Source: Cercis canadensis (Eukaryota > Streptophyta > Magnoliopsida > Fabales > Fabaceae). Taken from it: a DNA stretch of 64,000 nt. A program made the position numbers and the translations under genes. Shown here one piece after another: positions 37,106 through 48,711 of the stretch (position 1 is the first letter of the stretch; each line of letters begins with the position of its first letter). Location: positions 505,005-569,004 of the forward strand of contig QAOA01003736.1 in the NCBI GenBank assembly GCA_003255065.1, read 5' to 3'. The notes below the pieces were generated by a model. That model was given only the letters and a program-made list of their open reading frames with translations. It made no database searches and was not told the DNA's origin.

Positions 37106-38963
37106 TTAACTCTGGTCATTCTTCTTAGTTTTCTTTTTTCTTGAGGCAAAGCTACTGGGTCCAATTTCTATGGACATTCTTTTCGTCCTGCAAGGTGAAG
37201 GCAAAAAAGAAGTTACGCAAAAAGGGCATGACTACAGACTTGTTCAAAAAGAAAATGGGGTAGAAGATATTTTGATGTATTTCATAATATAACAACATAC
37301 CGCATTGATAGTTCTTCAGACTCCTTGCAATCTTCATCCGCAGCACCATCTATGACAAAATACAATTGACCCAATTCTTAAATTTTTATTTCACAAGTTC
37401 AACAAAGTAGCAGATGAGAGAGCAATACTCCCACTCCTAATAGCAACAGGGAACAAACAATAATGTGAAGTTGTGACATGTGATGGTCAAAACTGGACCA
37501 TACTTCACCAGGCTGTGACATCCATTGGGAAAAGTTTATTCTCTAAGTATTTACCTTGAAGATATCAGTTGATCAGATGATCTTCTACTAATGTTATAAC
37601 AAAAGGTTTGCTAGCTAGCAAACAGGATAAGCTCTTGAAATCAACTAGCTTTAATGGAAGTCTGATTTCTTTCTTTCTTTAAAACATGGCTTATTATTTA
37701 AGTATTTATCAATATCACGCTTATATTTGTTTTTGATATAGAGTATTGGCAATTTTTACTCCCAATATCACAAAATAACAGACAAAAAGGAATTTACTTT
37801 TAATTGCAGATACTAAAACTCTATTGAGCATGAGTGGAAAATATACCTATTACATCACCTTCATTTTCCTGCTCTGACTCTGTGCCTGAACCCCATCGAT
37901 CTCCTCCATCATCAAAGTCCCAACGATCTCCAACTGGAGGCATCCAGAAATCTTCCTCTCCTGCATTACTCTCCTCATTAGCGGAGCTTCTTACTTCAGA
38001 TATCATCTGTTCAACTTCCTTATTCTTCTTCTTCTTTCTCTCCTTCCCACCATCTGCACTTGAAGGCTTTTGTTCGCTCTCCTCTTCTTCTATTCCATTA
38101 CATGACAACTTCTCTTCTTCCTTTTGCTCTATTTATAAAAGCCAAAGATATATATACCAGTTGATTAACTCCCAGAAAACTCATGCATTTTCAGATAAAA
38201 CCGAACAAGTACTAGCAAAAGCACAGAACCTCACTACATTATCCAGCATATTCTAGACACCCAAAAGAAAGTGAATTGAAGGCATTACTAACCTAGCTTA
38301 TTGAGAAATCTCTTCCCACTCATATGCTTCCAAATATGTTCCTCTGACTTATTGACAGTGTCTCCAGTTAGCTTACATATCAACTTTGAACTGAAAGGAG
38401 GAATCAATAGCTATGTTATCACATACTCACGAATATAAATTTGTCAACAAATAGACAGACAGACACATAATTTACACATTAAACTCAAATATATAGATTA
38501 GACTCGAAGCCCCAATTGGTGAAAAGAATTTGAAATTCAAAACAGTACCAAGCTATTGGGTCCTCATTCACATCTGACAGAAAATTTGACGGTGTTTTAA
38601 TCTTAAACTCAAGCATATAGACTCAAAGAACTTGGATTACAAGCAAAGGCACAGAAAGCTTTATATTTGAGAGCTAATTCCATGTAAAATCAAATATTAC
38701 GAGTAAAAATTAACAAAAAGGGAGGAAATTTACCGAGAGAGAGGGTCTTGCTTGAACATATTGAGAGGGGGTTTATTGTGGGACACGGCAAAATCGATGA
38801 GACCTAAACGGCATTTTTTGCTTTGAGAATAGGAGTCTTTGTCCTTGGCAAGTGCTTCGTGTCCAGTCTCCACGCACTTGAAGCGTCCATTTTCAAGCTC
38901 AGTGAATGTCGGCGAGCCCAGCAGGTAGCTGCCTTCCTTCGACTTCTCTTCTGTCGTCGCCAT
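37106..38963 (-). CDS. SURF2: Surfeit locus protein 2 (SURF2) family protein
   Basis: Five exons: 38963-38734, 38390-38293, 38128-37847, 37349-37301, 37187-37106, giving 246 residues. The N-terminal third has the SURF2 pattern: GSPTFTELENGRFKCVETGH, LICKLTGDTVNKSEEHIWKH and MSGKRFLNKL. The middle is highly charged and low in complexity (EEEESEQ, KERKKKKNKE), then FWMPPVGDRWDFDDGGDRWG, and the end is lysine-rich (RKKKTKKND), suggesting nuclear or nucleolar location. The molecular role in plants is unknown. In animals the gene is part of the surfeit cluster and its product is nucleolar. Both the conserved N-terminal block and the basic tail are present, so the gene looks intact. Confidence 0.9.
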
Positions 38964-41900
38964 AGCTATTTTGCAGCCGCAAGCGAAAGGAACAAGGAGA
39001 ACCCTTCCAGTTCCACTAGGATTACTTGATTAATACAGTGCAACTAAACGATGTCGTATAAGTGGATGCAAGTTGCAGTTGCCTGACCTGTGGGCCTGTT
39101 TTCTTTCTTTTTTTTTTTTCCATAAAAAGCTATGTATAACGCAAAAATGCCATTGGCATTTTAAACGCAAATCTTCTTCTTTGTTTATATTAAATTAAAC
39201 ATTGTTAATTATGAAATATAAATTTAATCAAATCCCTACGTCTAAGTGTAAACAAATTCCAATAAAACTCCAAAATTTCCTTTTTTTTTTTAAAAAAAAA
39301 AAGATGACATTCCACATTTTGTTATTATAACTACAATGTGTAATTAGAACTGGTGAAGGACAAAACATCAACTATAATTTAAGTAATAAGAACATAAAAA
39401 GAAAAAAAAAGCATATTTTAATTTTTTGCACTCCTAAGATAGATAATAAAACATTTTGTCCAAATTGCAAAATTCTCCACATTACTAAATTGCGTATTTA
39501 ATATATAATACCAAAAGAATAAATTGAGTATTTAATATGGTTCGAAAGAAACTTTTAAATAATGTTTAGTATTTAAAAAATTAGATTAAATGATTTGTGT
39601 TCAAGTGATAGAAAGATTGTTCTCGAAACGTACAGATTTTTTTATACAAACTTAGTGTTGTAGATAAAATAAAATAAAAAAGTACTTAGAAAATTAGAGT
39701 AGTGTTTAATTTTTGGAAATAACATTCTTAGAAATCCAATTTCTTGAAATGTTAATTAGCACTAAACATGCTGGAGGTAGTTTGGTGGCGCTATTACTGC
39801 TAGCCAATGGTTGACGGTGTGTCACTGTTGGTAAATGTGACGAGTAAATTTTGAGCACCTAAACAACTCTTATTGATTTGAAACTTTGCAGAGAGGCAAA
39901 TAGGAGTTTAGAGAAACCCCACACAAAAATTCAGTCCAAATGGAGCATTGTATAATTTTTGCCATTTTTGTAAAATTTAAGGGTATTTTCATCTTTTTAC
40001 TTCACCATGCTTGTCTAGTGCGAGTATTCGACACATTGCCGCATAGTTCATTATTTAAGATGAATTTACATATATTTTAATAGGCATTTTCAATACCTAG
40101 AACTCCAAAAAGAGATTTTATGTTAAGTGAAAAAAATGATATTAAGTTTTGTCATGAGAGAATTTGCATATTAGTCTCTTTAGGGGGAAGGTGAAAGGTG
40201 GGAAAGGTGTTAGGTGACTCGGGATGGGACTTGGTACAAGCATAAAAGTATGTTTTGTATTGTTGTTTACTTCTCTTACGCACTGCTAATATATTATATT
40301 GCACACATATCTATTAATAAAAGGAGTAGTCCCTTTTTTTATACATTTGTTGTCTTATGTTTTGTTTATTAGTGTGTGACGTTTACTTTGGTATGTGTAT
40401 ACCATGTGTGTTTGCTTGCTTGCGTTGTGTAATACGTGATATGCTATAATGTGTATGCTATTATTATTGTGCTTGCGAGAAACGTTATTGTTAAACTTTG
40501 GATATATTATCGGTTGACTAATCACTTCACACGTGTGAATTAGATCAAATGAAATAGGTTAACTTGCTTTTTCATAAGAATTGTACAAATGCCGCGCGAT
40601 TTGGCAATGATGAACTTGTCGGTAGCAGGAAGCGGTGTAGGTAGTCGCAGTGGGTCATAAGGGTAGCTATTTTGTCCTTTTCACATGAGTTAAATTTGTG
40701 TGAGAATTTCATATATGTATGGTTTGAGATAGATGGGAATAAAATGAGCAATATGGGACAAAAACTTATTCAATATGAAAATGTAATATTTTAATGGGAT
40801 GTTTTTGGTAGAGAAGAAATATTTGCACGTGGTGTGAGAAGGATTTTAATTTATTTATTTTTTGGCGTGAGAATTGGACCCGAAATAGACGAAGGTCCCC
40901 AAAACCCCTAAGAAAAAGATTGCATTAGCTTAGCAGGCAAGAAAAACACACTTTTACGACTTTGACTTTGAGTTCCATTCCATGCGTAGAGTCTTTAATC
41001 ATGACGCAATTTTTCTGGCTTTATTTTAGTAATTAGCTAATACGCAACGCATCAGCTTTTCCATCCTTGCCAATTACAACTTTAGAAAAACCTCTTGTTA
41101 TGGGGGAAGCGTGTCTTGCTCCATCATTTTGCCAAAACTCTACTGACCTCCAAAAGGCATTCAAGAACATTAAATGGCCTTTTTAAAAAAAAAAAAATTG
41201 GCTCATTAAAAACTATACAATATACAATAATGGGGAAGATGCTTACTTTTTAATAACTAAAATACCAAATTGCGCTGATCCTCTCCTCTTAATCTCTTTA
41301 TACAGATATCATAGGCATAATATAACCATGTGGTTCATAAAACAATGGATTTCTGTGGGACAGAGAATATGTTCAACTTGTTTTAATGGACCCATATAGG
41401 ATTTGGCATCCAGTTATGTGCACCAATTGTTTAATGTACATAACTTGCTTTAGACACAACCTGCACAAAAACCAAAAAAAGAAAAAAACATTTTCATCTG
41501 AATTCAGCTTATTTTGAAACTTGTTGATATATTTTCAAGTGAAACCAAAAAAGAAAAAAAATGGGTTTATATGCTTGTTCATTACAGTACTTCAACTTGG
41601 AGTAAGATTCGTGTGGAGATGACAGATAATCCGTGTTATGTGCGGACCAATTTTTTAAAGAAAATAAAAATTAAGGTTATAAAATGGCTTGGGTGCGATG
41701 AATTAGGGGAAAATAGTAATGGTGCAAGATAAGACAGTTGTAGGATACTCTACTCAAACCCCGCAGCAATTAAAAGGAGGATGAAGAGGTGCATTCATTT
41801 TGTGTGCATCAGATAGAGTTTGCTCAACTTTGCTTATATAATGGGTTTGGTAGTGGTGATGGATTTAGCAATGTCTTAACTTAATCCTTGTAATTTTAGA

Positions 41901-42375
41901 TTAGGCACTGCTTTCAAGCCACGTGACTTTCAGCCGTTAGGTGTGTACTATATACTATACAGTGTATACATATTAATTATTTATNGGCTTGGGTGCGATG
42001 AATTAGGGGAAAATAGTAATGGTGCAAGACAAGACAGTTGTAGGATACTCTACTCAAATCCCGCAGCAATTAAAAGGAGGATGAAGAGGTGCATTCATTT
42101 TGTGTGCATCAGATAGAGTTTGCTCAGCTTTGCTTATATAATGGGTTTGGTAGTGGTGATGGATTTAGCAATGTCTTAACTTAATCCTTGTAATTTTAGA
42201 TTAGGCACTGCTTTCAAGCCACGTGACTTTCAGCCGTTAGGTGTGTACTATATACTATACAGTGTATACATATTAATTATTTATATGTGTAAAAGCATCC
42301 AAAATAGGTCACTTCTTGGTGTATAACTTGGGCAGATAGCAAGTACCAAGCACAGTGTGTGAGTGTGTAGTGACA
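38964..42375. other. Intergenic between SURF2 and the first GDSL gene
   Basis: Divergent promoters lie at both ends. The middle is AT-rich and no gene was recognised. It includes the duplicated segment around the n at 41985. Confidence 0.5.
41686..42284. repeat. Direct 299-bp duplication across a one-base gap (n at 41985)
   Basis: Positions 41686-41984 and 41986-42284 are the same length and differ at about three bases (for example GCAAGATAAG against GCAAGACAAG). Both copies abut the n exactly, as at 4168 and 54444. If this is an unmerged allelic overlap, the GDSL promoter region is artificially repeated here. Both copies include TTATATAATGG, a possible TATA element. Confidence 0.8.
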
Positions 42376-43948
42376 ATGAGGTTGAGGGCCTTTCCACATG
42401 CACAGTTTGTTGCTGGAATGTTACTCTCATGGCTTGTTCTGACTCTTAGTGTGGCCGCTGATGAAGGTGAAGTCAAACTGAAAAAAGGGTTAGCATTGGC
42501 ATCTTGTGATTTTGCAGCAATCTTCAACTTTGGTGACTCCAATTCAGACACTGGATGCATGGCAGCAGCATTTTACCCCATGGCTTCACCCTGCGGTGAG
42601 ACTTTCTTCCATGAACCCGCTGGCAGAGCCTCTGACGGTCGCCTTATCATAGATTTTATTGGTAAGAAATAATAATCATCAACTTTGGTACATTTTGGAT
42701 TCAATTTTAAGTCCTTGTAACCATAGTTACTGATCTGAGAGAGTAACTGTTGCAGCTAAGCACCTGGGTTTGCCATACTTGAGCGCATACATTGATTCAA
42801 TCGGCACGAGTTACCAGCACGGTGCAAACTTTGCTGCGGGATCATCAACCATAAGGAGGCAAAACAGAACCTTCTTTGATGGTGGTACTCCATTTACTTT
42901 AGAGATTCAAACGGCTCAGTTTAACCAGTTCAAGTCCCGCACTAGCAAGTTCTTCAACCAAGGTAGAATTTTTTGTGTAATATTGTTTGGTGTAACTGTA
43001 AATTAAATTGAACTTGGTTCTTAAAACATATATATGTCAATGATTGATTTGTAGCAAAGAACCAATCCTTGAGAGAACATTTTCCAAGGCCAGAGGAGTT
43101 TGCTAAAGCTATTTATACCATGGACATTGGGCAAAATGATATTGCTGCTGCGATTGACAAAGTGGGCAAGGAAGATTCTCAAGCAGTAATCTCAGACATT
43201 GTGGAACAGCTTGCCAACCAAGTTCAAGTAAGTGATGCAAATTGGAAGAGTTTGCTTTTATTTTGAGAATCTGTTAGTAAATTAATTAAGTACAATATTT
43301 ATCACAGTTTTTATATGAACAAGGAGCAAGGACATTCTGGATACATAACACAGGCCCTATTGGGTGCTTGCCAGTGACTTTGCACAATATACATAATCCA
43401 CCTCCTGGATATGTGGACCACAACGGTTGTGTCAATTTTCAAAATGAAATGGCCAAAGAGTTCAATAAAAAGCTCAAGAATATAGTGGTCACACTAAGGG
43501 CAAAGCTTCCTCATGCCTCATTCACATATGTGGATATCTTCTCTGCTAAGTACGAGCTCATCAGCAATGCAAAAAAGGAAGGTAATTTTGCTGTCAATAA
43601 ATTGAGTTAGAGCTACTTATAGAATTGAGCAATTTATGATTATCATTATGATTACGATTTTAACGAGTTTTTAATCAATTAATTGGCATGGTAGGGTTTG
43701 TGGATGCTGGTAAGATCTGTTGTGGGTATCATGAGGATGGTGAGGATGTATGGTGTGGCAACAAAGGAAGAATAAATGGAACAGAAATATTTGCTGGTTC
43801 TTGTGAAGATCCATCGTCGTATATTAGTTGGGATGGCGTCCACTACACTGAGGCAGCGAATCAATGGATTGCTAAACGCATAGTCCATGGTTCATTTTCA
43901 GACCCACCACTTCCGATTACTCACTCATGTCATACGCAAATGCAATAG
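42376..43948 (+). CDS. GDSL esterase/lipase, tandem copy 1
   Basis: Five exons: 42376-42661, 42756-42962, 43055-43227, 43308-43581, 43695-43948, giving 397 residues. A hydrophobic N-terminal stretch ([18 protein letters not shown]) is a signal peptide. The SGNH hydrolase blocks are all present: block I GDSNSDTG with Ser55, block II Gly in GANFAAGSS, block III GQND, and block [11 protein letters not shown] with the catalytic Asp and His. The segment [12 protein letters not shown] is also typical. Such enzymes are secreted and cleave esters of cell-wall or lipid substrates; the substrate cannot be told from sequence. Compared with copy 2, a Cys replaces the Gly after DTG and CG replaces YG a few residues on, near but outside the catalytic residues. 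It resembles At5g14450 from memory. Confidence 0.92.
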
Positions 43949-44681
43949 TTAAGTATAGTTGTAAACTTTTATTGACGAGTGTGACATATCTTGGTTTTAG
44001 AACGGAATAGTTTTTCCTTTTTCTTAAACTTTTAATATAAAAAATAAGTATTCGATTAAAGGTTGTAAACACCATCATTTGTCTTTTTCTTCCTTTTTTT
44101 TTTAGTTATTACTGTGGAGATGCCCTTGTTGTTTTGGAAAAAGAAAATTGTTGTTACAAAACAGAGGAGATATACTTTATATTTATTATAAATCATCTAT
44201 AATTATTTATTTTACTCTGATATTAGATAAAGAATACAAAGTGATGACTTTGCGATACATATATGCACACTTATATATTTTTTACGATTTATTTTTCTTT
44301 CTTATATTATATGTTCTCGGATATAACCCAAAGTATTCAATAACTTGAAGTTTCACTGTTTAGACCAGAAAATCATCACTGAAACATTGGAAAACAAAGT
44401 TGAATACAACCCATGTGAGCTAAAGCTCATCGGCACAATTGAATCTACTTGGAAATGATGTGATTTGCTGTCTTTTATTTTATTTTTGACAATAGTAATC
44501 ACAAATTTATGTTCTGTTCCTTAATTAGAAGTGATATACTGATATGTGCTTTTGCAACGTCTGATCCTCAAAGTGGGTTTTGTCAGCTTGCTGTTTTTAA
44601 ACAAAGAACAAGTAAAATTAAAACAAAACACCAACCTAATAAGCTAAGTTTTTTTTAATGTGAATATTGTATTTTAACAAC

Positions 44682-45044
44682 TTATTTATTCTATTACTAT
44701 AATTTTAAAACTATTTACTTTAATATTATAATTTTTTATCTAAAAATAAATAAATGTCAACAAATAGAGCCCACCAAACATGCCACATGCAATGTAATGT
44801 ATCCTTTAAGGATATGTTACATGACTTGTGGCATGTGTCACCTGCAAAGTCACCTCTCATTTTCTATAAAGTTTATCATGCGTGTAGGTGGTGGAGCCCA
44901 CCAAACACATTACATGTCATGTGACATGTTATCACATGACATGTGACATGTTTGTTGAGTCCTACTTGTTGATATTTATTTTTTAAAATAAAAAATTATA
45001 ATATTATAATAAATAATTTTAAACTTATAATAATAAAATAAACA
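44682..45044. repeat. Foldback element, about 360 bp
   Basis: The AT-rich left end (CTTATTTATTCTATT..., through ATAAATGTCAACAAATAG) reappears in reverse complement at the right end (CTACTTGTTGATATTTATT ... AATAAATAATTTTAAAC). The core repeats GAGCCCACCAAACA and CATGTGACATG. This is the structure of a non-autonomous inverted-repeat element. Ends are approximate and no target duplication is clear. Confidence 0.6.
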
Positions 45045-46750
45045 ACGCACAAATATCAATTATAATCGGTGGTAGAGGAGGTAAATGGTCGGTGTTATCA
45101 ATCGAGGGAAAATCTAGGTTGCATATTGACTCTAGACCCATCCACTAATTACGCAAAAGCACTCAATCTTTTGTTCCTACCTTTTAAAACTTTGTCCAGC
45201 TTTCTAGCATACACAAAGAGAATACCCACTTCAATCATAAAGAGCCTACCAGTATCCCATCGTGATTTTGATTGTGCAATCCTAAGACTCCCAAGCTAAA
45301 ATAAATAGGTGGTTGTTAAGCTAAGCTACAAGTATGTGTCGGTATCTATTTTTTTATTAAAGAGTTTTAATAGGATTCACATTTTAAGTTTGGTAACATT
45401 ACAAAAAATTTTAAAAAATAAGTCATGTAATATTTTTTGGTTTCCCATCAGTGTCTGGGCTTCGTCCGACTAATTTGGTTTGAGCCGGGAATAACCACAA
45501 AGTCGGCAAAACTCTCCCAACAGACACAGCTGCATACCCAAGGGCTCAAACCTAAGACCATTGGTTAAACTAGAATACCTCATTACCAGGTGATTTACAC
45601 GCTTATTGGTATAAGTTATGTAATATAAATCATAGACAAATTGTCAAAAAAAATTTTAAAAAAATAATGTAGAGTAATTTTTTATACAATTAAATTTAAA
45701 TTTTGATAATTAATTTAAAATTTAATATGCACCGAGTGATTTAATTTTTTAAAATTTTCACAATAACAATAATTTAAAAATATGAATCCTATAAAAAAAA
45801 AAAAATTATAACATTTTTTAAAATATATAACTTAGCAACCACCAAAAAAAAAATAATAAGTCACATAACCGACTTCTTAGTAGATACCACTTGATCTGTG
45901 TCCTAGTCTTTACGATCATTGACATATGTTGGTTCCTTGCATTTATGCCATGCCCCTCATCATCTTGTCTCTCTCACCCTCCTCAGTTTTCAATCTTGAC
46001 CCCATTATGTTAAGCCACTGGCAAATAGAATTAGAAAGTACTATAAAAATATAATTTTTTAAAGCAATGAATTTTATAGATTATGCCAGATAATGAATAA
46101 AAGAAGTTAAACAGATTTAATTAATTTAAATATAATTATGCATACATAGCATAATTAATATACCTAACCTTTAAAGTGTGGAAAGATTCTCAAAACTCAA
46201 AATCAAATTTTAATATGCATGTTCTTGTAATTATAGTATTATTATTAGTGACTTAAATGCACATAGCATAATTAATTAATGTGATATAAGTAATGTACAA
46301 AGAGGGCTACTTGTAATTTTAAGCATAGCTTGATTTTAGGCTATGGTGAGTTATTGTCCTAGTATGGCTCTTATCCATTTAATATCACAAGGTAGAGGCG
46401 GTTTCTAAAATTAGACTGTGATATCAGATTACTGCAGATGACTTTAAAATTACAAATGCAGGCAGCACAGAAAGGAAGAAAAACAAACAGCCTACAACTG
46501 AAATCACATCACACGGGTGTGAGGAGTATGCGCTGCATTTGGATTTGGATTCTAGAAAAATGTACTTTAAAGAATAAAATGTTAATAACCTTTTAATTAT
46601 TTTTTTTTGTAGCTAAGATATTTGGACTTTACGTTCTTAGATCATGCCCTTTTAATATCAAAGGGTACCAAAAATATATTAGAGAGATTTGTCCTTAAAA
46701 GGCTTCTAGCTGTCTTCTGGGTGTCTTTGATCTGTGTGCTTTTGGCTGTC

Positions 46751-46756
46751 TATAAG
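46751..46756 (+). promoter_or_regulatory. Candidate TATA box of GDSL copy 2
   Basis: TATAAG in the context CTATAAGTA, 58 bp before the ATG. Confidence 0.45.
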
Positions 46757-46808
46757 TAAGAGTTGTCACTATTTAGCACAACACAAGAGAGTTACCCAGG
46801 TGTGAGAA

Positions 46809-48711
46809 ATGGGGTTGGGGAAACTAGTGTTTAGTGGGTTGTTGCTGTTATGCCTTGCGAGTGGGAGTGCGAGGGGTGTGGAGCTGAAAGAGTGTGTTTT
46901 TCCAGCAATTTACAACTTTGGGGACTCGAATTCAGACACTGGAGGCATATCGGCTGCATTTGAACCAATTCGGGCGCCTTATGGCGAGGGCTTCTTTCAT
47001 AAGCCTGTTGGAAGAGACAGCGATGGCCGTCTCATCATAGATTTCATAGGTAAAATGAAAAATACACCATATCCCCTTCTTCTCTTGGCTTTTTTGGTTT
47101 CAGCTTTAGCTTGTTTTTGTTTAAAAGTAACACTAACACAGCGTTGCAACTCTGCTATTTACTCTGCAGCTGAGAAGTTAAACTTGCCATATTTGAGTGC
47201 TTATTTGAACTCCCTTGGAACCGATTACCGGCACGGAGCAAATTTCGCCACAGGAGGATCCACCATTAGAAGACAAAACGAGACCATATACGAATATGGG
47301 ATAAGCCCATTCGCGCTCGATATGCAGATTGTGCAATTCGATCAGTTCAAAGCACGCACCAATGAGCTCTATCAACAGGGTCAGTACCAAATTCACTTTG
47401 AAAGTGTAATAGTTGTTCAAGTTTTAATCTTTCTTTCTTGACATTTGTATGTAGCTAAGACACCATCTGAAAGAAGCAAGCTTCCAGTACCCGAAGAGTT
47501 TTCCAAGGCTCTCTACACATTTGATATTGGCCAGAACGATCTCTCCGTTGGGTTTAGAAAGATGAGCTTCGACCAACTTCGTGCAGCAATGCCAGATATC
47601 GTCAACCAATTAGCCTCAGCAGTCCAAGTAAGTAAAACTTTGTCACTTGAAATAGTTTATTTGATTGCTAATTAAGAGCTAACGACTGAGGATTTGATTT
47701 GAAGAATGACAAGATTGTGATTGTGAGTGGTTGGTTCTTTGTTATTTGATTGAAATTAAATGGGTCTGAATGAATCTCATGAATAAACTACTTGCAGAAT
47801 ATATACAAACAAGGAGGGAGAGCATTCTGGATACACAACACAGGCCCCATTGGGTGTTTGCCAGTGAACCTATTTTACAAGCATAATTTACCGGTTGGCT
47901 ATCTTGACCCATATGGCTGTGTCAATGATCAAAATGAGATGGCTATAGCGTTCAACAGGCAGCTTAAAGACAGAGTTATCAAGCTGAGGACAGAGCTTCC
48001 ACAAGCTGCAATTACTTATGTTGATGTCTATTCTGCCAAGTATGGACTAATCAGCAACGCCAAGAAAGAAGGTAAAATCAGTAATATTTAATCAAACAAA
48101 AATTGGTCTATCTAGAATGGAAAACACAAAACAAAAGCCAAAAAAAAAAAAAAATGCTGACTTTGTGTGTGTGTGTGTTTTCTTTTTTCAGAAGCGAAAA
48201 TTTTGTCTAGAAAGAGTTGCTGCATATGGACTCTAAATAACGAAGTTGGAAAGTGCTGAAAGAAAAGCACACCCATTGTTTGCTCACTTGTAAATTCATA
48301 TAGTATAATTTAAATTTAACTGAACCCACTTAAATTTTTTCCTCATGGCTTAAATTTTATACACCTAGGTACTTGAACATTATTTCTCCTTTTGTAATGG
48401 TTCTCACCATGAGTAATCATTTTGTGTCAATCTATTTTACATATGTTTCAATTATTATTTCAGGATTTGTTGATGCGCTGAAGATCTGCTGTGGGTATCA
48501 TGTGAATGACACACATATCTGGTGTGGCAACAAAGGAAGCGTAGATGGAAAAGAAGTGTTTGGCGGTTCTTGTGAAAATCTTTCGGCAGCTATTAGCTGG
48601 GATGGCGTACATTACGCTGAGGCTGCTAACCATTGGGTTGCTAATCGTATACTCAATGGCTCCTTATCAGACCCCCCAATTCCGATCACTCAAGCATGTT
48701 ACAGGCATTAA
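46809..48711 (+). CDS. GDSL esterase/lipase, tandem copy 2
   Basis: Five exons: 46809-47049, 47170-47379, 47455-47627, 47798-48071, 48464-48711, giving 381 residues. Exons 3 and 4 have the same lengths as in copy 1 and the splice phases match, so the pair arose by tandem duplication. The signal peptide is MGLGKLVFSGLLLLCLASGS. Catalytic blocks are intact: GDSNSDTGG with Ser40, GANFATGGST, GQND and DGVHYAEAAN. This copy keeps the usual residues (DTGG, APYG) where copy 1 has diverged. The predicted product is a secreted esterase of unknown substrate. Confidence 0.92.

Larger units (their letters stand above)
43949..46808. other. Intergenic between the tandem GDSL genes
   Basis: AT-rich, with one foldback element (listed separately). 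A segment near 45430-45600 is richer in GC and looks like a decayed dispersed repeat, but I cannot assign it. The open frame 45069-45299 has no family features. Confidence 0.45.

Noticed and set aside
45069..45299. Open frame of 76 codons between the GDSL genes
   Set aside because: No family features, and it overlaps the flank of a foldback element.
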